Assembly: GCA_963739995.1 (NCBI GenBank)
Contig: CAVUCH010000009.1
Location: 1-64,000 of the forward strand
Reading direction: 5' to 3'
From: CAVUCH01 sp963739995
GTDB lineage: Bacteria; Acidobacteriota; Vicinamibacteria; Vicinamibacterales; JAENWD01
DNA length: 64,000 nucleotides
Made by a program: the position numbers and the translations under genes. Under the pieces are notes generated by a model, which ran no database searches, was not told where the DNA came from, and was given only the letters and a program-made list of their open reading frames with translations. Positions 1 to 8,737 of the stretch are shown in pieces (the stretch's first letter is position 1; every line of letters begins with the position of its first letter).

Positions 1-76
1 TGGAGCCGGCGGTCGGACTTGAACCGACGACCTGCTGATTACGAATCAGCTGCTCTACCAACTGAGCTACGCCGGC
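1..76 (-). tRNA. tRNA-Thr (anticodon CGU), CCA encoded
   Basis: Read on the minus strand this folds as a full cloverleaf: 7-bp acceptor stem (GCCGGCG pairing with CGCCGGC), D arm with AGCTCAGTTGGTAGAGC, anticodon stem GCTGA/TCAGC closing the loop TTCGTAA, and a T arm with GGTTCAAGTCC. The anticodon is CGU, which decodes the Thr codon ACG. The 3' CCA is encoded at positions 3-1, so the gene starts at the window edge but is complete. Confidence 0.96.
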
Positions 77-149
77 CGGCTGGCGGGGGGTCTGACGCAA
101 TACGACCGAAGCGTCAGAGGCGGGGTGAATTGTAGCACAGCACCTGCGA

Positions 150-174
150 GCGCCTGCCGCCGCCTGGCAGGCGC
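150..174 (-). terminator. Hairpin downstream of exported-protein gene
   Basis: Perfect 9-bp inverted repeat GCGCCTGCC / GGCAGGCGC with a 7-nt loop, a few bases past the stop codon of the minus-strand gene ending at 181. There is no clear U-run, so it could be a weak or Rho-assisted terminator, or only an mRNA 3'-end hairpin. Confidence 0.4.
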
Positions 175-180
175 ACAGCG

Positions 181-853
181 CTACTGCGCCGGCGCCTCCA
201 GGTCGTACGCACGCCGCACTTCGAGTGGTTCCGCACCGTGCGGGGGCGTGAGCTTCGTGAACACTTTCAGCTGCGGTCCTGTGCGCGTCCAGGTCTGGCG
301 CGCTTTCGCTTCGCTGTCCTTCAGCTCGAACTCCGTCACCAGCACCTCGCCATCCCACTTCGTCTTGCGCTCGAACTCCAGGCCCGCGTAGGTGCGGTCG
401 GGGACCTTCTTGCCGTCCGGACGCAGGCGCAGCACGCTGCCATCGTCTCCCGCGATCTCGATGAGCGATCCCTCGCTGGTGATGGTGATCTTTGTCGGCG
501 CCGCCATCGTGAGCCGCAAGATTTCACGGACACGCGCCATCTCTTCGGCGTCGGCACGGTCGATCCTCCGCTGCCCCCCGATGAGCGGGCCGCCAAGCCC
601 GCCGCCGGCGCCGGGACCGCCCATCCCAGCCGCACCGACCGGACGTCCTGGCCGGCGGGTCTCCAGCTCGCCGATGGGGTCGGAGCCGAGCTCCTTGTTG
701 AGAATCCACGTGCCCTGCAGGTCGCCCTGCCGCTCGGCGGCAGAGAGGTTCGTGACGAACCGGTTTCCTAGCGACGCAGGGAAGTGCCCGGGAGCGATAG
801 CGCACACCGGCTACGAGCGCCACGGTCAGCGCCTGAGAGGTGGAGAGCTTCAT
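181..853 (-). CDS. Exported protein of unknown function, probable frame break
   Basis: I do not recognise a named family. The main reading frame (807 down to 181, GTG at 807) opens with a GTWILNKE-type segment typical of small secreted acidobacterial proteins. A Gly/Pro-rich linker follows, then a beta-rich C-terminal half with many Thr, Lys and Glu (TYAGLEFERKTKW region). That frame lacks a signal peptide and has stop codons just upstream. A different frame starting ATG at 853 encodes a good signal sequence (MKLSTSQALTVALVA). Skipping one base near 808 joins the two into a normal exported protein of about 220 residues. I infer a one-base frameshift, genuine or a sequence error. A TAGAAT -10-like hexamer lies 6 nt before the 853 ATG. 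Confidence 0.6.
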
Positions 854-862
854 ACAGCCATT

Positions 863-1708
863 CTACGGCACGCGCTTCTTCATGAGACGCTCCGGCCCAT
901 CCACCATCGTGAACTCAGGCGGAACGACGAAGAGCTGTGGGGACGGTTCGCCTCGCGAAATCCCGGTCAGGCGGTACACGCGTTCGCCCATGCGCGGATC
1001 CGCGAACCGCATGAGCACCGGCACTTTCAGCTCCGTGGACACCCACCGCTCGGTGACGATCTCGATGGCCATCTCGTTCCCGGCATCGCCCGGGGGAACG
1101 GTAACGGTCGTGCGCGTGCCCTCAGCCTCGAGTCCCTCGATGATTTTGGTGCCGAGCGACTCGCGCGCAGGCAACGGCCCCTGTCGTTCGCCGCCGGGCG
1201 GCTCTATCCGATCGATCGGCTGCCCCGTCACACCATCAGGGCGCGGGCCGCGGTTCCATCGCGGCATTCGCCACGCGGTCTTCGCCTCAGGGTCGAGCAC
1301 ATAGTGTACGCCCGCCACGACATCATCGATCCTGATCATCCGCCCATCCCGGATCGCCGGCCCAGTCGGGCGCGGACCGATGCCGAAAGCCCCGTCGTCG
1401 CGGCGCGTGCGGCCCTCGCCATCGCGGTATACGGCGCCTTCGGTCCGCCGGACGATGCGGTTGCCGTCCGCAAGCGTCTGGGTCGTCTCGGTCACTGTCC
1501 GGGCGGAGTAGGGAGCATGTTTCACTACGCGTCCACCGCTCTCCGGACTCGATGGCGCCTGCATCACGTTCGGTGGCGGGCCGGGACGGCGGGTCTCCTG
1601 CGCACCGAGCGCAACGCCGACGAGTATTCCCGTGAACGTTGCGACACGTGTGAGCAGACCGATCACGGTAAACCTCGTTCGAGTCTCAAGGTGACTTGCG
1701 GCTGACAT
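863..1708 (-). CDS. Exported protein of unknown function
   Basis: 281 residues, no family recognised. The ATG at 1708 was chosen because a signal-peptide-like segment begins about 14 residues in (TVIGLLTRVATFTGILVGVALGAQ). A longer open frame upstream is low-complexity and Arg-rich. The mature part is mostly soluble, with a segment that reads like a repeated beta module (TLADGNRIVRRTEGAVYRDGEGRTRR), a form common in acidobacterial envelope proteins of unknown role. It ends 10 bp before the start of the next minus-strand exported gene, so the two may be co-transcribed. Probably envelope or periplasmic; function not assignable. Confidence 0.65.
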   Translation of the reverse strand: MSAASHLETRTRFTVIGLLTRVATFTGILVGVALGAQETRRPGPPPNVMQAPSSPESGGRVVKHAPYSARTVTETTQTLADGNRIVRRTEGAVYRDGEGRTRRDDGAFGIGPRPTGPAIRDGRMIRIDDVVAGVHYVLDPEAKTAWRMPRWNRGPRPDGVTGQPIDRIEPPGGERQGPLPARESLGTKIIEGLEAEGTRTTVTVPPGDAGNEMAIEIVTERWVSTELKVPVLMRFADPRMGERVYRLTGISRGEPSPQLFVVPPEFTMVDGPERLMKKRVP

Positions 1709-1838
1709 CCGTTCGGCTCTGCAGCGACGCCGCTCGTTCGCTCGCTCCACGTGCGGGCTCCGCGGCCCGGCATGCGTGCAGCCTGCGGCGTGTCGCCTCT
1801 GGCCGAATGCAACAGCCACCGTGAGACTCACCCCGATC

Positions 1839-2609
1839 CTACGCTGAACGCGCCGCGGCCACGCGGCCGAACCTGCGGTTCCGCATGCGGAACCAGGCGA
1901 GGGCAGCGTCCAGGTCTGCCGGCATGAAATCCGGCCACATGGTGTCGGTGAAGTACAGCTCGGCATAGGCGAGCTCCCACAGCAGGAAGTCGCTCAGCCG
2001 GCGTTCGCCGCCGGTGCGGATGAGGAGATCCACGTCAGGAACGTGCGCGGGCGCCCCCCGTCCGCTGCGTACGGCCGACGCGAAATGTTCTCGGCTGTTC
2101 ACGCCATCGCGGATCGCGCACTCAGCCGCGTACCAGATCGCGTCGCGCGCCGAGTAGTCAATCGCGAGGCGCACGTGCAGCCGGGACGCTGCAGCGGTGG
2201 CGGTCTCGATCACCTCGATTCCCTCGACGAGAGCGGACGCCAGGCGGTCGCGGCGTCCGATTACGCTGACACGCACGCCCTTCCTGAGGCACTGCGCCGT
2301 CTCCCGCCGGAGGAATCCGTCCAGGATCCGCATGAGGCACGCGACCTCGCCCGCCGGTCGCTGCCAGTTGTCGGACGAGAAGCAGTAGAGGGTCAAGGTG
2401 CCGATACCCCGCGCGGGCGCAGCGCGGACGCAGCGGCGCACGCTGCGGATGCCCTGTTGATGTCCGGCGGAACGCGGAAGCCCGCGTGCCGTGGCCCACC
2501 GGCCGTTGCCGTCGAGAATAAGGGCCACGTGAATCCGGTCTGAAGCCGGGGCCATTGCGGCCGGAGGCGCGGCGCTGACGGAGGCGGTGACGTGTGCGTG
2601 TCTGTGCAT
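1839..2609 (-). CDS. uppS: Isoprenyl transferase (undecaprenyl diphosphate synthase family)
   Basis: 256 residues, the usual size. Family signatures are complete: HVALILDGNGRWA near residues 27-39 with catalytic Asp33, the YCFSSDNWQRP region, and C-terminal RTGGERRLSDFLLWELAY followed by YFTDTMWPDF. The enzyme condenses isopentenyl diphosphate onto farnesyl diphosphate in cis to make the C55 carrier for peptidoglycan, at the cytoplasm-membrane interface. The first ~20 residues are Ala/Pro-rich; the internal Met19 is an alternative start. The canonical RTSGE is RTGGE here, a conservative change. It is not flanked by cdsA or dxr, so it may be a second cis-prenyltransferase rather than the main UppS. 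Confidence 0.9.
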   Translation of the reverse strand: MHRHAHVTASVSAAPPAAMAPASDRIHVALILDGNGRWATARGLPRSAGHQQGIRSVRRCVRAAPARGIGTLTLYCFSSDNWQRPAGEVACLMRILDGFLRRETAQCLRKGVRVSVIGRRDRLASALVEGIEVIETATAAASRLHVRLAIDYSARDAIWYAAECAIRDGVNSREHFASAVRSGRGAPAHVPDVDLLIRTGGERRLSDFLLWELAYAELYFTDTMWPDFMPADLDAALAWFRMRNRRFGRVAAARSA

Positions 2610-2766
2610 GCCGCAACGATGACCGGCGCCGCGCCAGAAGACATGAGCGAATCGTGACGGTGGGGTCAGATGTCTCTGAGATACGCGCGTCGGACAAACG
2701 GCGGGCGGAGCGGCGGGAAGACGGCGGGCCGGCTGCCGCTGGGGAGGTCCGGGCGGCGGGCGCCCT

Positions 2767-4213
2767 TCAGCCTCGCGGAACCGATCGCCGGGTCAGCCCG
2801 AGCACGACGCCGGATCCGAAGAGGAACCCCTCGAAGGCGCTGGCCGCGGTGCGCGTGATAGGGCGCAGGTCGCCCTCTCCGAGCGCCCGCGCAATCGGAG
2901 TGAGGCCCACGCTCGAGCCGGCAAAGCGGTCGGCCATCACATCGAGGCTGGCGGCGACAAGGTGGCGGTCGGCGAGCGCGAGCAGCAGCCCCGCAGCGGC
3001 GCACACCGCGCCAGCGATCACCGCCGTGCGGATCCGTTCTGCGCCGTGCGGCGTGGCCATGCCTCCGCCGTGGACGCGCGCGGTGGCCGCCGCGTACCCG
3101 AGGCCGGCAGCGGCCCCAAGGGCAAGTCCTTCCGGGCCGCCGCCTAGCGACGGCAGATCCCGGCCAAACATCGTGGTCAGCACCATGCGCGTGAGCGCGT
3201 GCGCCAGCGAGCCCGCGAGGGCGCCGCCAAGCGCGCCACACGCGACCAGGGCGAGCGCGCGCCGTGAGCGTGCCAGCGCCTCCGCCGCGGCGAGCCCGGC
3301 GCCCACGCCCGCTCCCCCGACTGTGCCTGCGAGCGCGCCCAGGAGTGCGAGCGAGATGACCACCCCAGCCGGGGCGAGCGAGGCCGGAAGCAGCAGGAGC
3401 GCCAGCCCGCCAAGCGCCCCGCCGATGGTGCCGGCCACCGCACCGCCCGCCGCAGCCCCGGCCCACCGCCGGGCGGCGAGCCGCCGTGCACGGTTCAGCC
3501 GAAGCGAGACGATGGCCATGATGGAACGAAGCCAGCCGGCCCCAGACCCAAGCGGGACGTCGCCGGCGCCCGGCACATCCCAGCGTGCGTCGCGGAGGAT
3601 CGCCAGCGCGCGGCCATTCCCCGGCTGCGATGCGACACGGTGGAGTGCCTTCGCTGTCCCCAGCGCATGCAGCTGCTCCGCGGCGTCGCGACGCTCCTCG
3701 TCCGTGGCGCGCTGGTCCAACAGGCGCAGGATCAGCGCGTCGAACGCGTCGGCCGTACCGGCCGGCGACCGGTCCTCCGTCCTGGCCACCGGAGCGTCCC
3801 GCGTGAAGGTGCCGCCGCCAGCCTGAGCCCGTTCGGCTGTGCTCGCCGCCTTGGGGCAGCGAAGTGGCGGGCTCGACGGTCACGTCGCGATATACGAACT
3901 GGTAGCCGTATCGAGACACCGTCCGGATGAACGACGGCTCTCGCGGGTCGTCGCCGAGCGCACGCCGCAAGGTGCGAATCGCCTGGCTGAGCGCGCCGTC
4001 CGACACGATGACGTCGGCCCAGACGCGGTCGAAGATCTCCTGGCGATGCACGGCTTCGTCGCGGCGCTCGACGAGCAGCCGCAGCAGATCGAAGTAACGG
4101 GGGATGAGACGCACCTCGACGCCGTCCCGCAGGAGCTCACGCCGGGCAGGCGAGAGCACGAACGATCCGAAGCGGTAGTGGACGCCGGGGCCTGGATCCG
4201 ACGGGGGAGACAC
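2767..4213 (-). CDS. Winged-helix (OmpR/CadC-type) regulator fused to Gly/Ala-rich membrane domain, frame-broken
   Basis: The N-terminal frame (start 4213) encodes a clear trans_reg_C winged helix at residues ~10-110: YRFGSFVLSPARRELLRDG, HRQEIFDRVWADVIVSDGALSQAI, FIRTVSRYGYQFVY. After about residue 120 it becomes random Arg-rich sequence. A second frame, open from about 3855 to 2767, encodes RLLDQRATDEERRDAAEQL, DARWDVPGAGDVPLGSG and then several long Ala/Gly-rich hydrophobic segments that look membrane-embedded. A one-base shift around 3805-3855 would give one protein of about 470 residues, an architecture I associate with acidobacteria. Likely a membrane-tethered transcription regulator. 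Whether the break is real or a sequence error cannot be told here. Confidence 0.65.
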
Positions 4214-4250
4214 GAAGGAGATGCTATCTGATCAAGCCGACACGCAATCG

Positions 4251-4303
4251 CTACTTCCGGCTCTACATCTCCCGGCTCTACATCTACTTCCGGCTCGACA
4301 CCT
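4251..4303. repeat. Short direct repeats downstream of mmsA
   Basis: CCGGCTCTACATCT occurs at 4257-4270 and 4272-4285, with a degenerate third copy at 4290-4303 overlapping the mmsA stop codon. The periods are 15 and 18 bp. No function is evident. Confidence 0.5.
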
Positions 4304-5825
4304 ACTTCATCTGAGGAAAGCCGAGGTTCACGCCGCGGTGGCTCGGGTCGGGCCAGCGGGCGGTCACGACCTTGCCGCGGGTGTAGAAGTGGACGCCTTC
4401 GCGGCCGTGCACGTGCGCGTCTCCAAACAGCGACTGTTTCCATCCGCCGAAGGAGTAGTAGGCCATGGGCACCGGGATCGGCACGTTGATGCCGACCATG
4501 CCAACCTGCACCTCGTGCTGGAAGCGCCGCGCCGCGCCGCCGTCGTTGGTGAACACCGCGACGCCGTTGGCGTACGGACTCGCGTTGACGAGCGCCAGCG
4601 CCTCTTCATAGCTCTCCGCGCGGACGATGCCGAGCACGGGCCCGAAGATCTCGTCGGTGTAGATGGCCATCTCCGGCCGGACGTGGTCGAACAGGCACGG
4701 TCCGACGAAGAAGCCCCCGTCGTGGCCGGGGACCTTCACCCCTCGGCCATCGAGCACCAGCTCGGCGCCGGCGGCCTCTCCCCGGTCGACGTATGACACC
4801 ACCCGCCGGCGGAGCTCGCCCGTCACGAGCGGCCCCATGTCCGCGCCGGTCTCGCGCCCTGGGGCCACCCGCAGGCGCTTCAGGCGGTCATGCAGGCGGG
4901 GGACCAGCGCGTCGGCTACGCCGCCGACCGCCACGATCACCGACACGGCCATGCAGCGCTGGCCGGTCGATCCATAGGCGGCGCTGATGGCCGAATCCGC
5001 CGCGAGATCGATGTCGGCGTCGGGGAGCACCACCATGTGGTTCTTCGCGCCGCCGAGTGCCTGCACACGCTTCCCGCTGCGCGTGCCGGCCTCGTACACG
5101 TGGCGCGCGATGGGCGTGGAGCCCACGAAGCTCACGGCGGCAATGCCGGGGTGCGCGAGAATCGCGTCCACCGCCACCTTGTCGCCGTGCACCACGTTGA
5201 ACACGCCCGGAGGCAAATCCGCCTCGGCCAGCAGCTCGGCGCAGAACAGCGCCGCCGATGGATCCTTCTCCGACGGTTTCAGGATGAAGGCGTTGCCGCA
5301 CGCAATCGCGAGCGGATACATCCACATCGGCACCATCGCCGGAAAGTTGAACGGCGTGATGCCCGCCACGACGCCGAGCGGCTGGCGGATGGAGTAGCTG
5401 TCGACACCGGACGACACATTCTCGGAGAACTCGCCTTTTGTGAGCTGGGCGAGCCCGCACGCGAACTCGACCACCTCGAGGCCGCGATTCACCTCGCCGA
5501 GCGCGTCCGGCAGCACCTTGCCGTGCTCGCTCGTGAGAATCTCGGCGAGCTCGCGCTTGCGCCGCTCGAGCAGCTCGCGGAACGCAAACATGACGCGCGT
5601 GCGCGCCGCGATGGACTGGTCCCGCCACGCATCGGCCGCGTGTGCGGCCGCCGCGACCGCGGCGTCCACGACGGCCTGATCCGCAAACGGGACACGCCCC
5701 GTCCGCACGCCGGTGGCGGGATCGAAGACGTCGCCCCAACGATCGCCGGCACCCTCGAACGAGGCGCCGCCAATCCAGTGCGTGAGAGCCCTCGGAGTAA
5801 CGCTGGTCTCTGATGTAGTCGCCAT
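4302..5825 (-). CDS. mmsA: CoA-acylating (methyl)malonate-semialdehyde dehydrogenase
   Basis: 507 residues from ATG 5825, the normal MmsA length. Aldehyde-dehydrogenase fold: PFNFPAMVPMWMYP near 158-171, NAD-binding FVGSTPIARHVYE near 233-245, catalytic Cys291 in GQRCMAVS. Residue 262 in GGAKNH is Asn where most ALDHs have the general-base Glu; this substitution marks the CoA-dependent subfamily. Expected reaction: malonate or methylmalonate semialdehyde + CoA + NAD+ to acetyl- or propionyl-CoA + CO2 + NADH. Here it would finish uracil and thymine breakdown, being the last gene of the pyrimidine operon, 26 nt after the transaminase. A longer open frame upstream of 5825 is not family-like. Confidence 0.94.
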   Translation of the reverse strand: MATTSETSVTPRALTHWIGGASFEGAGDRWGDVFDPATGVRTGRVPFADQAVVDAAVAAAAHAADAWRDQSIAARTRVMFAFRELLERRKRELAEILTSEHGKVLPDALGEVNRGLEVVEFACGLAQLTKGEFSENVSSGVDSYSIRQPLGVVAGITPFNFPAMVPMWMYPLAIACGNAFILKPSEKDPSAALFCAELLAEADLPPGVFNVVHGDKVAVDAILAHPGIAAVSFVGSTPIARHVYEAGTRSGKRVQALGGAKNHMVVLPDADIDLAADSAISAAYGSTGQRCMAVSVIVAVGGVADALVPRLHDRLKRLRVAPGRETGADMGPLVTGELRRRVVSYVDRGEAAGAELVLDGRGVKVPGHDGGFFVGPCLFDHVRPEMAIYTDEIFGPVLGIVRAESYEEALALVNASPYANGVAVFTNDGGAARRFQHEVQVGMVGINVPIPVPMAYYSFGGWKQSLFGDAHVHGREGVHFYTRGKVVTARWPDPSHRGVNLGFPQMK

Positions 5826-5851
5826 GTGTGTTCGCCTGTACCTCGCGCGGA

Positions 5852-7204
5852 TCAGGCCGTGGCCGCGCGGTCGGTGATCTGCAGCGCCGAGTCGATGATC
5901 TCGAACGCCTCGTCCATCTGCGATTCGGAAATGACGAGCGGCGGATTGGCGAAGAACGTGTTCCACCGCACGAACGTATACAGCCCCTGCTCGCGAAACG
6001 CGCGGCCGAGCGCGCCCATCTCGTCGGACGTGCCGTTGAACGGAGCCATCGGCTCATGCGTGGCGCGGTTCCGCACGAGCTCGAAGAGCCCGAAGAGCCC
6101 GATCGAGCGTGTCGTACCCACCGACGGGTGGCGCCGCTCGATCTCCTGCATGCGCGCTCGGAGCAGCACGCCCATGCGCCGGGCGTTCTCAACCAGGCCT
6201 TCGTCCTCGTACACGCGGATGGTCGCGAGCGCCGCCGCGCATCCAAGCGGATGGCTGTTGTAGGTGAGCCCACCCGGGAACGGCCGGTTCTCGAAGGCGC
6301 GTGCGATCTCCGGCCGCATCCCCACCGCGCCGAGCTGCACGTAGGCGGACGTCAACCCCTTGGCCATCGTGATCAGGTCGGGCACGATGTTCCAGTGATC
6401 CACGGCGAACCACCGTCCCGTGCGTCCGAACCCCGACATCACCTCATCGACGATCAACAGGATGCCGTGCCGGTCGCAGAGGGCGCGCACACCCTGCAAG
6501 TAGCCGTCGGGCGGTATCAGGAGCCCGTTGGTGCCGACGACCGGCTCCATGATGAACGCCGCGATCGTGTGTGCGCCTTCGTAGCGAATGACGTCCTCGA
6601 GATCGGCCAGCGCATTCTCGACGGGCTCCGGGTCCTTGCGGCCCCACTTGTGGAACTCTGGCGCGCGCACGATGCCGGGAATTCCCGGCTCCGCGCCCCA
6701 GCGTCGCGGATCGCCGGTCAGCGAGATCGCGCCCGCGGTGGCGCCGTGGTACGCGCGGTACCGTGCGAGCACCTTGGGCCGGCCGGTCACGGCCCGGGCG
6801 ATGCGGATTGCGTTCTCGTTGGCCTCGGCGCCGCCGTTCGTGAAGAAGAAGTGCTGGATGTCGCCTGGCGCGATCGCGGCCAGCTTCACGCCGAGCCTGG
6901 CGCGTGCCTCGGTGGCCATGAACGGGTTCGCGTACGCGAGCGTGGCGGCCTGCTCCTGGATCGCGCGGATGACCGCCGGGTGCCCGTGCCCGATGTTGCT
7001 GCACATCAACTGGCTGTTGAAGTCCAGGTACCGCTTGCCTTCGGGCGTCCAGAAGTACACGCCCTCGGCGCGGGCGACGGGAATGGGATCGATCGTCGCC
7101 TGCGCCGACCATTCATAGATCGTGTGGCGCCTGCAGAGCTCGACCATCTCCGCGCCCGACATCGTGCGTACCGGCACCATCGTCATGTGTTCAGTCTCTC
7201 TCAA
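5852..7204 (-). CDS. Class III aminotransferase, probable beta-alanine/omega-amino acid:pyruvate transaminase
   Basis: 450 residues. PLP fold type I, class III: NGGAEANENAIRIAR near 123-137, YHGATAGAISLTG near 152-164, PLP-binding DEVMSGFGRTG near 253-263, and Schiff-base Lys282 in MAKGLTSAY. The stop at 5852 is 26 nt from mmsA, and the start overlaps the NCS1 permease gene by 14 nt, implying translational coupling. Met7 or Met9 are alternative starts. In this operon the natural substrates are beta-alanine and beta-aminoisobutyrate, giving the semialdehydes used by MmsA. Specificity is inferred from context; the family also contains other omega-transaminases. Confidence 0.88.
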   Translation of the reverse strand: MRETEHMTMVPVRTMSGAEMVELCRRHTIYEWSAQATIDPIPVARAEGVYFWTPEGKRYLDFNSQLMCSNIGHGHPAVIRAIQEQAATLAYANPFMATEARARLGVKLAAIAPGDIQHFFFTNGGAEANENAIRIARAVTGRPKVLARYRAYHGATAGAISLTGDPRRWGAEPGIPGIVRAPEFHKWGRKDPEPVENALADLEDVIRYEGAHTIAAFIMEPVVGTNGLLIPPDGYLQGVRALCDRHGILLIVDEVMSGFGRTGRWFAVDHWNIVPDLITMAKGLTSAYVQLGAVGMRPEIARAFENRPFPGGLTYNSHPLGCAAALATIRVYEDEGLVENARRMGVLLRARMQEIERRHPSVGTTRSIGLFGLFELVRNRATHEPMAPFNGTSDEMGALGRAFREQGLYTFVRWNTFFANPPLVISESQMDEAFEIIDSALQITDRAATA

Positions 7205-8666
7205 TCGGAACCGCGTCCGGCCCGCCGCCTGCCGCCAGCCACATTGATATCACGTAGGCCACGAACGCCCCGGCGAACCCGACGAACCACGCATAATCGT
7301 ACAGCGATCGCAGCGCCGGCACGACCAGCCCCACCAGCGCCAGCGCAATGCCGGTCGCGAGTGCCGCGAGGCCGTGCACGTTCCACCGGCCGTAGATGCC
7401 GCGGCTGTCATAGAGGTCCGGCAGCGAAAGCCGCCTGCGCCGCACCACCCAGTAGTCCGCGATGAAGATGCCGGCGATGGGCCCCAAAAACCCGGAGTAC
7501 GCGACGAGCCAGCCCAGGTAACGGTCCGCATTCTCGAGCAGCCGCCACGGCATGATGGCGATCCCGATGATGCCCGTGATGATGCCGCCACGCGCGAAGT
7601 TGATGCGCGCCGGCCAGAGGTTCGCAAACGCGTTCGCCGGCGCCACCACGTTCGCGGCCACGTTCGTCGTGAGCGTGGCGATGAGCAGGGCGAAGAGCGC
7701 GAGGAGGACCACCAGGGGGTGCTCGATCCTCGAGAGCAGCTGCACGGGATCCCACAGGGGCTCGCCGAAGATGACGACCGACGCCGAGGTGACCGCCACG
7801 CCAATGAACGAGAACAGCGTCATCGTCGTCGGCAGGCCGAGGAATTGTCCCCACACCTGCGCCTTCTGATCCCGCGCGTAGCGCGACAGGTCCGGAATGT
7901 TCAGCGCCAGGGTGGCCCAGAAGCCGACCATCGCCGTGAGGGAGGGGATGAACACCGCCAGGAAGGCCCCTCTCGACGTGAAGCGGCTCGGTTGCGAGAG
8001 CACCGGTCCGAAGCCGCCCGCGCGAGCGACAGCCCAGGCGAGCAAGGCGAGGCCCGACACGATCAGAAACGGTGCGGCCCAGGCTTCGAGTGCCTTGATG
8101 GCATTGCTGCCGCGGACAATCACGATCATGTTCAGCAGCCAGAACGCGAGGAAGCCGAGTGCCACCGCGAACGGTAGCTCCCGCTGCGGGACGATCACCT
8201 TCATCATCGTGTAGATGGCCTGTCCACCGATCCATGTCTGGATGCCGAACCAGCCGCAGGCCACCACCGATCGCATCAGCGCCGGCACGTTCGATCCGTG
8301 GATGCCGAACGAGGCCCGGGCGAGGACGGGGAACGGGATCCCGTAGCGCGTCCCCGCGTGCGCCACGAGCACCATGGGCACGCAGACGATCAGGTTGCCG
8401 AGCATGATCGTGACGATGGCCTGCTTCCAGTCCATGCCGGCGCCGACCAGGCCCGCCGCGAGCATGTAGGTGGGGATGCAGACGGAGAGGCCGACCCAGA
8501 GCGAGGCAACGTGGTAGGTCGACCACGTCCGCTGGGCGATCGTCGTGGGCGCCAGGTCCGCATTCGACAGTTCAGGATCGGGCGGATCGACAGTCAGTTC
8601 GTACAGATCGCCGGCGGCCCGGCGCATGCCGGGGTGGACGGCCGTGCCAGGCTGGGTCTGCGGCAT
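7191..8666 (-). CDS. NCS1 nucleobase:cation symporter
   Basis: 491 residues with about 12 hydrophobic segments. NCS1 hallmarks are visible: soluble N-terminus with SNADLAPTTIAQRTWSTYHVASLW, the YGIPFPVLARASFGIHGSNVPAL stretch, GWFGIQTWIGGQA, and NIPDLSRYARDQKAQVWGQ in the middle. It sits in the inner membrane and should import a pyrimidine base or a related compound such as a hydantoin or dihydropyrimidine. Placement between the dihydropyrimidinase and transaminase genes supports uracil or thymine as substrate, but NCS1 sequences predict substrate poorly. It is 71 nt downstream of the dihydropyrimidinase gene and overlaps the transaminase start. Confidence 0.9.
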   Translation of the reverse strand: MPQTQPGTAVHPGMRRAAGDLYELTVDPPDPELSNADLAPTTIAQRTWSTYHVASLWVGLSVCIPTYMLAAGLVGAGMDWKQAIVTIMLGNLIVCVPMVLVAHAGTRYGIPFPVLARASFGIHGSNVPALMRSVVACGWFGIQTWIGGQAIYTMMKVIVPQRELPFAVALGFLAFWLLNMIVIVRGSNAIKALEAWAAPFLIVSGLALLAWAVARAGGFGPVLSQPSRFTSRGAFLAVFIPSLTAMVGFWATLALNIPDLSRYARDQKAQVWGQFLGLPTTMTLFSFIGVAVTSASVVIFGEPLWDPVQLLSRIEHPLVVLLALFALLIATLTTNVAANVVAPANAFANLWPARINFARGGIITGIIGIAIMPWRLLENADRYLGWLVAYSGFLGPIAGIFIADYWVVRRRRLSLPDLYDSRGIYGRWNVHGLAALATGIALALVGLVVPALRSLYDYAWFVGFAGAFVAYVISMWLAAGGGPDAVPIERD

Positions 8667-8737
8667 GGCGGCGGTTTGGGCTGTAGCGCGCGATCCGACG
8701 GCAGTCGGGCGGACGACGGTGCGAACGACGATGACTT

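Noticed and set aside
2666..3800. Continuation of the winged-helix frame to 2666 as a 515-residue protein
   Set aside because: Past about residue 120 the sequence is random Arg/Gly-rich and antisense-like; the sensible C-terminus is in another frame.
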